Shown: positions 32,351 to 42,600, counted from the stretch's first letter. The stretch is 64,000 nt of DNA from Nipponacmea schrenckii (GCA_030562195.1 JAUJPP010000011.1:4402001-4466000), one strand, 5' to 3'. Notes: generated from the sequence alone by a model not told the origin. Numbers and translations are program-made.

Positions 32351-32692
32351 TTAATTGATGATTGGATTGGTTAAAGTGTTTAGATACTGTTTTATTTGGT
32401 TTTTTTTTAGGTTGATGTCAGATCGGTGATGATTAAAACGAACCCTTAACGAATTCACTGTCTCGCCGACGTATTGTTGGCTACATCTTGTACAGGAGAT
32501 AAGATAAATGATGTCACTGCTGGTACAACTAAGTTTGTCATTAACTTGAAAAATTTCACCTGTACGTGTATTTATAAAAAAATCAGTGGCCAAAATAAAG
32601 GGACATTTTTGACAGCGGGATGTATTACATGGATGAACAGAAGAATTTGGTAATGGTAAAAGGTTCGAGTCGTTTTTAGCTGAGATTTCAGC
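32351..32692 (-). pseudogene. PLE cysteine linker and GIY-YIG endonuclease
   Basis: Reads CNTSRCQKCPF (zinc-binding-like linker, near 32625), then TRTGEIFQVN, CTSSDIIYLISCTRCSQQYV and GETVNSLRVRFNHHRSDI: the GIY-YIG core with IYLI, QYVGET and the R/H motif. It nicks target DNA for retroelement insertion in PLEs. The frame continues from the RT after one stop (near 32693) and breaks at 32351. Confidence 0.8.
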
Positions 32693-33563
32693 TTATATGG
32701 AACTTTTGATACTTCTCAAGAATCTTCTTGAGTAGCCACGTTCGCGTAGTTTTTGAAAGACAATAGAACAAGCCTCCTGGAAGTCCTCTTTACGCGTACA
32801 AATTCGGTGAAATCTCAAGATTTGTGACTTAATAATGCCAGAAAAAGTATGTTTCGGATGAAAAGACGATTTGAATAAAAGTTGGTGAGTGTCGGTGGGC
32901 TTGAAAAAAACTTTAATATCTAATTGATTGGTATCTTTAAAAACTGTAGTGTCCAGAAAATCAATTTGCTTTTCGCTAATATTGGAGGTTAATTTTATAG
33001 ATGTGTGGTGGTTATTGAGAATATTAAAATATTCCCAAAATTCGTCAATCGTATGAGTCCAAATTAAGAAAATATCATCAAGGAATCGTACATAAAAAAT
33101 TGGTAGTTTGGGGCAGAAAAGTGATACCTCTCTTTCCCATTCTGCCATGAAAATATTTGCATAGGAGGGGGCAAATCGTTTTTCCATGGCAGTTTCTGAA
33201 GCCTGAAGATAAATTTTTTCATCAAAAATAAAGTCATTCCGTTTCTAACAGTTCTAGGATTTCTTTTTCCGGTCTATCAGGATCGGGCTTCCGCTCGAAT
33301 GCCTGCTTTACAGCGCGCAATCCAGACTCATTGTCAATTCTAGTATACATGCTTTGAACGTCTAAAGAAACTAAAAAGGCATCTGCTGGGATTTTAAGCG
33401 TTTTTATCTTCTCAACGAAGTCGTTTGTGTCTTTGATATAGGCAGGATGTGTTGAAGCTAGTGGCAGTAAAAAGTGATCTATATATTCTAAGACCCTATA
33501 AGACTCACTTGCACAGTCAGATATTATTGGCCGTCCTTTGGGAATTAATTGGGTGAAAACCAC
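32693..33563 (-). pseudogene. PLE reverse transcriptase, palm and thumb
   Basis: 33563-33234 reads IPKGRPIISDCASESYRVLE and LVSLDVQSMYTRI (first catalytic Asp). A +1 slip near 33240 leads to DFIFDEKIYLQ, FAPSYANIFMAEWE and YVRFLDDIFLIW (second and third catalytic Asp, near 33070-33084), ending RGYSRRFLRSIK at 32693. The usual AMG before FAPSYAN is AME here. These are standard PLE polymerase motifs. Confidence 0.85.
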
Positions 33564-34172
33564 TCATTTTCGGGATTTTTTGTGGATTTTCGGAAGGGTG
33601 TACAAATGTCTTTGAAGGGGGTCTTTGTCGGGCTTCAGATAATCAAATTGCTTTGGTTTAAGGTAGTCCTTATCAAGTAAATCTTTCAAAATATTTGTTA
33701 TTAATTTGGTAGTTTCCATGTAAATCGGATTGTCTAAAGGAGTGTAATATTCAAGGTTACTTAATTGTGATTCGGCTTCATTGACATAATCCTGCCTATT
33801 CAAGATCACACAACAACTTCCCTTATCGCTTTTCTTGATAACAATATTTTTGTCATTCTTTAGAGCGTTCAAAGCAGTACGTTCCGCATGAGAAAGGTTG
33901 GCTTTCTCGTTTACGATAGGCAAACGAGATACTTCATTATCCATTTCCTGAAAGGTATCTAAAATGTCTTTGTGCATACAGCTATCAGCAGGCGTAAATT
34001 TTGATTTTTCTACAAACTTGGTGATCGGACCACGAGAAGGCGTGTTTCTATAGAAATAGTTCAACTTTAAATTTCTCTGAAATCTTTTAGTGGCTCCCAC
34101 TAATGGTATACGTGATGAAGGTTTTTTAGAGGGTACGAATTTGAGACCTTTATCTAGTAGTTTTTTGTTCAT
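33564..34172 (-). pseudogene. PLE reverse transcriptase, N-terminal part
   Basis: LLDKGLKFVPSKKPS, ALKNDKNIVIKKSDKGSCCV and LYTLPKIHK are the fingers motifs of PLE polymerases. The first AUG (34172) overlaps the esterase ORF by 23 bases in another frame. An in-frame TGA at 33564-33566 separates it from the palm, where relatives continue without a break. Confidence 0.85.
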
Positions 34173-35729
34173 TTGGAGAGAGAATTCTTGAACTTAGGTT
34201 GACAACTGTTTTTCCAAGCTGGAGACTAGTATTGGGAAACACCCCCCCCCCCCGCACCTGGTTTAAAGGTGCTGAAGAAGCTGTGATGAAGTCCATCCAG
34301 TGGTCATAGATGGATTGAGCTGTTATTGGTGTCCAGTGAATATCATCGCCTCTGACTTTGATGATTGTATTGGCTGGAGGAATGATAGTGGTATTTGGTG
34401 GGGGACTGTTGATGATCATATTATTAAATCTCTCCAGATTTTTGCTGTCTGTTTTGTTCTTAAGTTGGAAAGAATGGGCTGTAGGTATGTTGGAAATGTA
34501 GAGAAGAGAGTTTGGAAATGAAGAAGTAACTAAAGAAATAAGATTAGACATTTTTTTCAGGATGGTTTCTGCGGGTTCACTTCTGTTGTTAAGTCCGACA
34601 TGAAAAATGATGTGCTCAGGATCAATGCTGTTAGATGGTCTCTGAATTTGGTATTTCTTGATAATCTGGATTAAGTGGTCTATCTTGGCTCCTGGATAAG
34701 ACTCAATTTGGGTATCTGGCTTGATTTTAGTTCTATCTATGCGATTGAGGTTAGACGATCCTAGGATTAAGACTGGTTTAGAAACAGTAGGCAATGTCCA
34801 CGAGTCTTTGTTTTGATTGGCGTGACGACTTGGTAGTGGTTTGGGATCATAATCTATTTTACGCCGAGAAGATTTAGAATTCTGCGAAGATGATTGTCGG
34901 GAAGGAGATGGAGAAGAGGTTAAAAGAGGTGAACATGGTTGAGATGAAGATTGGAGAGAACTGTTGGTAGATGGAATAGCTAGATTGGGAGATGAGGGGG
35001 GAGATTTGGATGAAGAACTATTAGAGGGAAGGGTTGGTTTGGTAGAAGGAATGACAGGGATAATGGTAGACGAAACAGTAGAAGTAATGGTAGACGAGGT
35101 AGAAGGTATACATGAAGTGGTAACAGAAACCGTAGACGACGAACTGGAAGAGGGCATGGTAGAAGAGGAGGTAGAAGGTATGGATGAAGTACTGATAGTA
35201 ACCGTAGACGACGAACTGGTAGAGGGTATGGTAGACGAGTATATAGAGGCTATAGACGACGAGCTGGTAGAGGGTATGGTAGACAAGGTAGTACATGTAG
35301 TAGAACAATTGGCACTAGATGTAGGGTTGGAAGCAAATGCAAACGAAGAAGTTAATGAGAAGTTGTTGAAACGGTTATTTGTAGAAGAAGAGCTGGTAGA
35401 AGGCATGGGAGTAGAAGGCAATGTCAAAGACATAAGTGGTACAGGTTTCGGTGTTGAAGAAATCTTTGTAGTCTTTCTAGGTGTACCTTGAACTGGGTCT
35501 GGAGAGGAGGATGAAGGGCGACGTTTGCGACTAGGTGTTTGGTTGCTATTAGTTGGGATGTCGTATCGGTTAGTAGTAGCAACTGCAATGGTGTCAGTGA
35601 CGTCCATGGAATCTTCAGGAATACCAATATTGCGAATGATGTCAGAATACTTTCTTAACGTTTCGTCGGACAATTTTCGCCTGTAGGTAGTTTTAGCCCA
35701 ATTGATAGCTTTGGTAGAAAATTGCTTAA
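34150..35729 (-). pseudogene. PLE first ORF, Ser/Thr-rich and SGNH-esterase-like part
   Basis: About 526 open codons (another 12 in front belong to the inserted TTAA element). Residues 100-300, counted from the ATG at 35766, are mucin-like with repeated IPSTSSSS. Residues 330-490 have SGNH hydrolase blocks: VLILGSSNLN (block I, GSS instead of GDS), HVGLNNR (block III) and DDIHWTP (block V, Asp and His). The end, VVNLSSRILSPNEQ, is the sequence that normally opens the PLE polymerase; the next part (LLDKGLKFVP) lies in the other frame after an A6 run at about 34160. So esterase and polymerase were probably one polyprotein. Confidence 0.75.
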
Positions 35730-36798
35730 GGGGGTTGACAACCTTATCGTTCGAAGTGTATTTCAATCAAGAAACGTATTAATTTTATATCCATTCTATT
35801 TGGCATTAAAAGAAACTCATCTAGTAAATATTTTAGCTCAATCGCTTCAGTAGTTCGTCTGATATCCGTCCGTGAAGATAATCTATTTATAGAACAAAAC
35901 GGGGTATTCCTCTATGCAGACGTACAAATTACGTTGTCAGTTGACATTTGTGATTACAACGTCATCGGCTAAATAAACATTCTCTACGTTTGCTGGTCAG
36001 TTATTGTTAATATCGGCCCGCGAAGTAAGAGTTTGTGTATCGGGGGAATCCAGAAGTCACGTGATGTCCCATAAATCATTACGTCACATGTAAACAAATA
36101 AAATTTTATGATTGGTGGGTGGAAGGGTTTTGACATGTGCTAATCCATTGTTTTAGCACTCCAATTATGTGGATATCGGTGCATATCGATGCCTAAAAGG
36201 TGCTTAAAGATTTCTACGGCATGAAAGACAATCTTTTAACAACATGATCGTTAATTACGTAAGGTTTACATGTGTTTGCAAAATGTTGAAAAAAACTGCC
36301 ATATTTCCAAAAGCATATCTCGCTTACAATTTATCCGATTTTTAAAACCTTTGGCTTCAGCTAAAGCTTACGATGTCCTCTATAACTTTACGTTGGCTTT
36401 TTTTTTATAAAATGAATAGTTTTTTAAAAATTCAATTTTTCGTAAATGCACTCCCAAAATTTTGATTTCTATCAATATCTTCAGAACAAAACAAAATTTT
36501 CCAAAAAGCCAACGTAATTTTGTAGAGATATATGTAGACTTGCGTTGTGCAAAATTTCAACCTTTTATATTAAATAGTCTAGTAGATATGCTAATTTTAA
36601 GGGAATAATTGACGTTTTTTTCGTTCATCTTCCATACCCTATTTCTCAAAGTTGAAATGTCATAAAGAAATAAATTTTATATTTTTGGATAGCTGAAAGT
36701 CCCCTCTTTCCATTGATATTTAAATATTTCAGATAGGTGGAAAAGAAGTGGTTAAAATCGTCTATTTTTTGTACATAGGTTTAGGGTTGTCAACCCCC
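35730..36798. mobile_element. TTAA-flanked element (piggyBac-type MITE), 1069 bp
   Basis: TTAA at 35726-35729 and 36799-36802 flank perfect 14-bp inverted repeats GGGGGTTGACAACC / GGTTGTCAACCCCC. Joining the flanks at a single TTAA gives an uninterrupted reading from the upstream ORF (SFSDSCI) to the downstream ORF (KQFSTKA). The interior is AT-rich with no transposase frame. Confidence 0.9.
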
Positions 36799-36802
36799 TT
36801 AA

Positions 36803-37073
36803 TACAAGAATCAGAGAAAGAGCGAGACTTGATGGCATTGATTTTCTGGCTCAGCATAGAATCGTAGTGGTCTCTTAAAGAAGTTAGAATATTTTTAGCC
36901 CAAGAATGGTTAATGGTGTTTATGACTTTTGTAATGACGTCGTTTCTCATGGCTGGTTTGATGAAGTAGTTAAGTTCCTTGATTTTATGGTAAAAGTTTT
37001 TAGATGGGCGACCTTCAAGTTGAGTTTTACTGACCGACATATGGTGAAGGGCCTGTAAGACTTGATAAAACAT
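36803..37073 (-). pseudogene. PLE first ORF, helical upstream part
   Basis: FYQVLQALHHMSVSKTQLEG, FIKPAMRNDVITKV, NHSWAKNILTSLRDHYDSML and SRSFSDSC, stopped by the inserted element. In-frame with the esterase ORF once the insertion is removed. A second INWAKTTYRRKLSDE-like motif follows the junction, suggesting an internal repeat of the WAK-type helix. Confidence 0.65.
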
Positions 37074-37120
37074 ACGTATGATAGGTGCTTCGGCACTCTG
37101 GCTAACTCGATGCTATGGAT

Positions 37121-37463
37121 TTACAGGATATTGCTGATTATTTCTAGATTCCAATTTTGTTGAGAGTGCTGGTTCCAGTGCTGATTATTTCTAAAGTGAT
37201 AATTATTTTGATGCGAGCTGAAAAAATGCCATTGCTGATTATTTCTAGAGTGATAATTTTGCTGGGAGTTCTGGGGCCTATTAAATTGGGAGGCGGAAAA
37301 GGGGTAGTTGGGACGAAAATAGTTGGGAGGGGGCTGAAGGAAAAGCATAATTAGATCTAGGGAAATGCCTATGGTGAGAGGCCTTGGCATTAATGATTGA
37401 AAACACTTCACACATCTTCTTTAAGTGGCATTTAGCAACTGGGTAATAATTAACTTGACACAA
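37121..37463 (-). pseudogene. PLE first ORF, Asn/Gln-rich N-terminal part
   Basis: Frame-shifted stretches read CQVNYYPVAKCHLKKMCEVF, then NYFRPNYPFSASQFNRPQ and a repeated RNNQQW motif (SRNNQQW, FRNNQHW, and SRNNQQY in the third frame). One TAG and at least two frameshifts separate it from the next part. Low-complexity N/Q composition suggests a gag-like or RNA-binding role; this is inference. Confidence 0.5.
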
Positions 37464-37634
37464 TTATATGGATAACAATTACTTAATAAATAACTTGCGA
37501 CGTTTCGACGAAGGTACTTCCGTCTTTATCAAGCAATCATCATTGTTTGATAAAGACGGACGTACCTTCGTCGAATAGTCGCAAGTTATTTATTAAGGTA
37601 ATTGTTATCCATATAATTGTGTCAAGGTAATAAC
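37442..37634. repeat. Near-perfect ~93-bp inverted repeat at PLE 5' end
   Basis: Arms 37442-37537 and 37542-37634 are about 90% complementary with a 4-base spacer. Each carries TTGATAAAGACGG..CGTCGAAACG or its mutated form, resembling the hammerhead-like segment of PLE ends but with the first box mutated. Confidence 0.8.
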
Positions 37635-37669
37635 TTCACACATCAAAGTTTGTAAAACTTCATGATGCT

Positions 37670-37891
37670 TCGAACATCAGATAAAATTAAAAAACAACTA
37701 AAAACTGAATTATTTATACAGTATTATTCTTAATGTATGTTATTGCTTGTCTTCGGTTGATAGGGTGTCTTGAAGTATCTTAGTTTGTTTATTTGTTTTC
37801 TATGTACATGTATGTTATGTTGATATTATGCCATATTGTATAACAGCGCCATAGAGCAGCAATTGCTGGATTATAGGCGCTATACAAATAA

Positions 37892-37925
<34 letters not shown>
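37670..37925 (+). mobile_element. LINE 3' end with (ATT)n tail
   Basis: AAATTAAAAAACAACTAAAA resembles the FKKLKT-type C-terminus. GCGCTATACAAATAAATTAT then ATT repeats (37895-37925) is the typical 3' end of a CR1-like LINE; compare 55556-55640 (minus). Confidence 0.6.
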
Positions 37926-37926
<1 letters not shown>

Positions 37927-39364
37927 AATGTTGTCTAAGATTTTCCTTGTGACACCGATTAATCGTTTCCAGGCTCCGCCCGTGTGTGAGGAATAATAAA
38001 TAAAAATATTTTTTTGTGGTATTTAGGTCATAGACTCATTGATACAAACATAATACAAAAATAACATCAAGGAACATAACAGCTTAATACTATTTATAAG
38101 GAACATGAAACATGAACAAGAAAACATCCATCTTTCCAAATATATCGTTGTTTATGGATTCCAGGTATGTAAATACGTTTAAAACCCCCGCACCCGCGGA
38201 AGTGCCTAGCTTTTCTGACTCTCCCCCAGCCGTATCTGTCCAAATAGCTATCAGAGGCTGGGAATAGAGTCAGCATGTTTAAGACTATATGTTTATGTGA
38301 ATAAAACACTGTCAGTACAATGTCTTGAGATCGCTTGAAATGGTTCAGAAGTTTACCATGTATGCTCAATCTATATGACAAGTTAGGAATTAGTTGAAAA
38401 TTGTTTAAAATAAAAATGCATCGGACACATCTTAAGTTATATTTTCACAGAAATAACATGCATCTTAAGAATTTTTTTTGCTCTGCTAAAACTGATAACC
38501 ACTTTAAGACGACTAGCTAACTGACGTACCTTAAACGCGGAAATTCCTGAGATATTTTTTATTATTGTTGCAAATATAAATAAAAAGCAAGTTTGTGTTT
38601 GTTGACACCGGAAACCACTTAAATGGTATGAGCATGCGCATACTGACTGAAATCTGTAGCCCAGTTCAATTTTTCTGCTTCGATTCGACAAAAATCCGAC
38701 GTGTTAATCAAGACGTGTTTTTGTCGCTCTTTTGACGAATTATTCGTCTGAGAGTGTCAAATCGTCTTAAAATTCGACTTAGTCTGAACCGACTGGTGTT
38801 TTTTTTTATTTATTCGCCAAGCTTTTCTCGGATTTTAATTTAACATAATTAAAATATCTGGAATTCCCTTGACTTAACGCGACAAAAATCCGACGTATAA
38901 ATTGGGCCTTATTTCTGAAGTAAAATAGGAATGATCACCTTGATAGCACTTCAGAAGAGCGTCCTGATCCTTTATAGGTGTGACGTCGAACATGGACAGT
39001 CTTGGATAAAACGTTAACAAGAACCACAGAAGAAGAAACATATGAACTCAGAAGAGCAAGAAGCCGCCCTGTATTAGAAATAAAGATCTCTGTTTATCAA
39101 TCTTAAAGAGGCGCTGTTAATTATATAATATCACAGAAGGTACATTGTCATAGAAACCAGTCGTTATTAGGATAACACTACATTCGGTTTTTAAGTTTTA
39201 ACACAATAGTTTTTTAATACAATTATGCATGAATACAAAGGACCTTAAACCTAATATATATTTGAAATACTGAGCAAAGTTTGAATTGATTAAAAAACAG
39301 AAAATGGTGTGATCTATTGGTATCTAATCTTCTATCTAACTTGAACCTTGATTTCTTACCAAAC
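37926..39364. other. No recognisable gene
   Basis: Contains short unsupported frames on the minus strand only. 38690-38900 has several TCGAC-type words (AAAAATCCGACGT twice, 38690 and 38885). Nothing identified. Confidence 0.5.
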
Positions 39365-39480
39365 AAAGCATGTGATAGATAACCAGGGGGCGTCTTTATA
39401 TCAGTGGACAAAACGAATATCGTTTATCGTTTATCGTTTATACGACTATATAAAGGGATATCAAAGAGACGTGTCTTGGG
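39365..39480 (+). promoter_or_regulatory. Promoter of the TRIM-like gene
   Basis: TATATAAA at 39447-39454 in GACTATATAAAGGGATATCA, with start expected near 39478. Upstream are three tandem TATCGTT units (39419-39440) and AAGCATGTGATAGATAACCA (39368). The same blocks precede the decayed copy at 26135 although its coding part has drifted, so these bases were kept or drifted less. Confidence 0.65.
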
Positions 39481-39564
39481 AGTTTTAAACCAAGATCAGT
39501 GAAAAACGTCAGTATTCATTAACTTAGTCTTAAACTCAGCCAGATTTATTAGTGAACAGATTCA

Positions 39565-39790
39565 GTGTGATATATATCAAACCAACATCTCTATTGTGAT
39601 ATATATCCAACCAACATCTCTATTGTGATATATATCAAACCAACATCTCTATTGTGATATATATCAAACCAACATCTCTAGTGTGATATATATCAAACCA
39701 ACATTTCCATTGTGATCTATATCAAACCAACATCTCCATTGTGATCTATATCAAACCAACATCTCCATTGTGATATATTTCAACCAGGAC
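39565..39790. repeat. 29-bp repeat in 5' region of the TRIM-like gene, about 8 units
   Basis: Unit ATTGTGATATATATCAAACC plus AACATCTCT, between the TATA box and the ATG. It ends at a splice-acceptor-like TGTGTGTTTTACAG (39797-39810) just before the exon. Confidence 0.9.
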
Positions 39791-39821
39791 ATCTATTGTG
39801 TGTTTTACAGAAAAAAGAAGA

Positions 39822-41087
39822 ATGGCCACAGCTGCTGCAAGTATCAGTCCAGATTGTCCAATATGTATGGAAGACTTTAATACACCAAAGATATTAGGAT
39901 GTGGCCACACATTCTGTTTAGATTGTGTCAAAAAACTTATTGGTGATAAAACAGAGACATTCCGCTGTCCGACCTGTCAGCAGGATGTAAAGATTCCTGA
40001 AGGTGGTGCCGAGGCGTTTACTACCAACTTCCATCTTTCATCCACACAATCTCCATCAACAAAACAACCCAGATGTCCCAACCACAATCAGAGGGAGGTG
40101 GATTATTACTGTAATAATTGTAATATAGGACTGTGTTTAAAGTGTATATTTAAACAACACAAAAAACACGAAACATTGGATATAGAATGTGACGAAACAC
40201 GGAATAAAGCCATAGAAAAACTTGAACGTTCGCAAACTATCATCAAAAACAGAATCAAAAACTTGGAGAAAACTCGCTGTTCATTATTAGAATCATTTGA
40301 AGAACTGAAATCTTTATGTGAAGATTCCTGTGCTAAAGTGACTGAAAAAACTGAACAAATTGTTTCTGATTTAAGAAAAGGTTGTGAACAGATTGTTGAA
40401 AACATCAGAAATAATTTGAAAGAAAATAGGAAGAAAGTCGATGATAGAGAAATGGAAATAACAAGTGAAATAAATTTATTAGAAGGTAATATGGAATCAA
40501 ATATTTCACCTTCAACTAAAACAACATTAAATATTTTACAAACATTACCTCGTTTGTTAGAAATAGAAAAACAGGACGAGAAAGATTATAATCTGTGTGT
40601 ACAGTATTTACAGTGGGTGGGGAAAGATTTTAGTTTAGATATAGATCAGGTAGGGTCTGTTATTTCTAAAGAATCATTTTACATACCAGGTTCGTATCAG
40701 TTTATATTTGATATTAGTGATATAAAGGACACCTGGTTTTACAGTAAGAATAAGTTTAGAAACAATAACCTGGTATGGAGTTGTAGGGTAATGAGAGAAA
40801 TGAATGATTATTTATATATTGATATTGGACTATTACCAGATGATAATCCTAAACTAAACTATAGTACTATTGATTGTACAATCAGTGTATTGAATATAGA
40901 TGATATTAAAACTATCACAGAACCATGTAGTAACGAGAGAGTACTGCCTGGCTGGTTTAATTTACGGTGTCGGTATCCTATCACCCTGTCTAAACTCTGT
41001 GATAAAAACAATGGTTATATAAATTCTAACAATCAGTTTGTGATCCAATTCAATATAACAAAGATTAAAGAAATATCTTGGAAATAG
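39822..41087 (+). CDS. TRIM-like RING/B-box/coiled-coil protein, MATH-like C-terminus (421 aa)
   Basis: Intact single coding exon; ATG 39822 chosen because MATAAAS aligns with the other family starts (an upstream in-frame ATG lies across the likely 3' splice site at 39810). RING C3HC4: C12, C15, C27, H29, C32, C35, C49, C52. B-box 2: C85, H88, C97, C100, C105, C108, H113, H116. Coiled coil about 123-255. MATH/TRAF-like domain about 290-420 (inferred from SKNKFRNNNLVW, LYIDIGLLP, TLSKLCDKNNGYI). Expected to be a cytosolic E3 ubiquitin ligase; substrate unknown, and an immune role is only a guess from the lineage-specific duplication. TAG is followed by three 115-bp repeats and AATAAA at 41556. 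Confidence 0.9.
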   Translation: MATAAASISPDCPICMEDFNTPKILGCGHTFCLDCVKKLIGDKTETFRCPTCQQDVKIPEGGAEAFTTNFHLSSTQSPSTKQPRCPNHNQREVDYYCNNCNIGLCLKCIFKQHKKHETLDIECDETRNKAIEKLERSQTIIKNRIKNLEKTRCSLLESFEELKSLCEDSCAKVTEKTEQIVSDLRKGCEQIVENIRNNLKENRKKVDDREMEITSEINLLEGNMESNISPSTKTTLNILQTLPRLLEIEKQDEKDYNLCVQYLQWVGKDFSLDIDQVGSVISKESFYIPGSYQFIFDISDIKDTWFYSKNKFRNNNLVWSCRVMREMNDYLYIDIGLLPDDNPKLNYSTIDCTISVLNIDDIKTITEPCSNERVLPGWFNLRCRYPITLSKLCDKNNGYINSNNQFVIQFNITKIKEISWK

Positions 41088-41425
41088 AGTTTAGTCAGTA
41101 AAATTACTAGAACCAATATTATAATCTCTATCTAAATTTACCCACTCTTTTATCTAATCAGTGTTCTGAATTTCATTATAAATCGTGTGACATTTGAAAT
41201 AGAGTTTAGTCAGTAAAATTACTAGAACCAATATTATAATTTCTATCTAAATTCACCCACTCTTTTATCTAATCAGTGTTCTGAATTTCATTATAAATCA
41301 TGTGACATTTGAAATAGAGTTTAGTCAGTAAAATTACTAGAACCAATATTATAATCTCTATCTAAATTTACCCACTCTTTTATCTAATCAGTGTTCTGAA
41401 TTTCATTATAAATCATGTGACATTT
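41081..41425 (+). repeat. 115-bp repeat in the TRIM-like 3'UTR, 3 units
   Basis: Exact 115-bp period (41081, 41196, 41311). The unit begins with the last codon and stop (GAAATAGAGTTTAGTCAG), so the repeat includes the end of the coding sequence. Confidence 0.95.
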
Positions 41426-42600
41426 GATTGACAGCTAGTGTGTAGTTTCTATGTTTTCTGGACACCATCCTTTAAGATTAACAAGTTTGTTTATTTCTGT
41501 TTGATTCAGAATTGTACAATATCTTGGTATGTTTTTTACTATTTGATTTTTTGTTAATAAATATGTAAATTCAGATCTATTTGTTATTATTACTTTAAGA
41601 TTATACTGCCATGGGTATGCAGCAAGTTAAACCAATAAAGCAGAAGATACCGAACAACGCCGTGTGGGGGGCCGACTACATTATTCTAGTGGTGAAAGGG
41701 ACAGAGGACAAAAAATACAAAAAAGACAAATATATTGTCGGTTCGAGTTCTTGACAAGAACAATTAAAGGGAGACAAATCCTGTAAAACTGTCAAAATCA
41801 TCAACAAGAGTTATCTGTTCAGTATGAAAACTATAAAATTTAGAGCCAAATTAAATATGGGCCATAAATTATCTAAATCCAATATCTTAAGACATAAAAT
41901 ATATCTTACAAACATAATAACATCCTAAACTTTGCCTTATTCATGAAATTACAAAGACTTTACCACATGTGAATAGCACGTTGATTCCAGAATCACATCT
42001 TCATGGTGGCCGATATCTTTTATAAACGAGTATATGTGTAGGTAAGCCTAAGATGTAAGTCGTAGCTGGAAGTGAAATGAAGTAATGGAGTTTTACGTCC
42101 TACTTTTTTACACTTTCTGGGCTAATGAAGACGGGGAGAGGGGGTAGGAGAATGGGTAGGGGTGAATGTCTTATTCAATGCAATTGCGTATAATCCAATC
42201 TAAAATACAATATGGCCTTTTTCTAATATTCTTTTTCCCCTTTGTAATCTAACAAGCTTACGAACACAGTCACGTTGTTTTCAACCAATCAAACCTTATT
42301 AATAGTGATGGTACAGCGACATAAAAGACGTTATCATCCTGCTCTACTTCAGGTTTCGCTATCTCACAATTCGTAATTGTTGATTCTTTGATTGGTCGAA
42401 TTATGATCATTACCACTAAACTGAGTAACGTTTGGGGACATCGAATGAGCAAGATAACTAGGGAATACGTATGTAAACCACATTTCGTTAATTATCTACT
42501 CTCGTGTTAAAATCAAGCGGTAGGCCTGACATCTCAGCGAGTCGAAATTATCACTTTAATGGTTTTATGTACAGTGACAGCCAAGCGGATGTTGATAAAA
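41426..42600. repeat. Copied 3' flank of a TRIM-like locus, without hAT insert
   Basis: Matches 4183-4756 and 5761-6360. Lacks the hAT-type element and has about one unit of the 52-bp repeat (GCGGTAGGCCTGACATCTCA). A SINE fragment lies at 42070-42100. Confidence 0.8.
41556..41561 (+). terminator. Putative polyadenylation signal AATAAA
   Basis: 469 bases after the stop codon; same context as 4311-4316 and, inverted, 30225-30230. Confidence 0.55.

Larger units (their letters stand above)
32027..37640 (-). mobile_element. Penelope-like retroelement (PLE) with esterase ORF
   Basis: Order on the minus strand: inverted-repeat end (37442-37634), N/Q-rich start of the first ORF (37463-37121), helical part (37073-36803), a 1069-bp TTAA element insertion (35730-36798), Ser/Thr-rich and SGNH-esterase-like part (35729-34150), reverse transcriptase (34172-32693), and GIY-YIG nuclease (32692-32351) with its C-terminal piece to 32027. 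The element is broken by at least four frameshifts or stops. Canonical PLEs have RT followed by GIY-YIG; GDSL/SGNH ORFs are known with the Athena PLEs of rotifers. Confidence 0.8.

Noticed and set aside
34964..35491. 175-residue acidic plus-strand frame
   Set aside because: Antisense of the Ser/Thr-rich part of the PLE esterase ORF.
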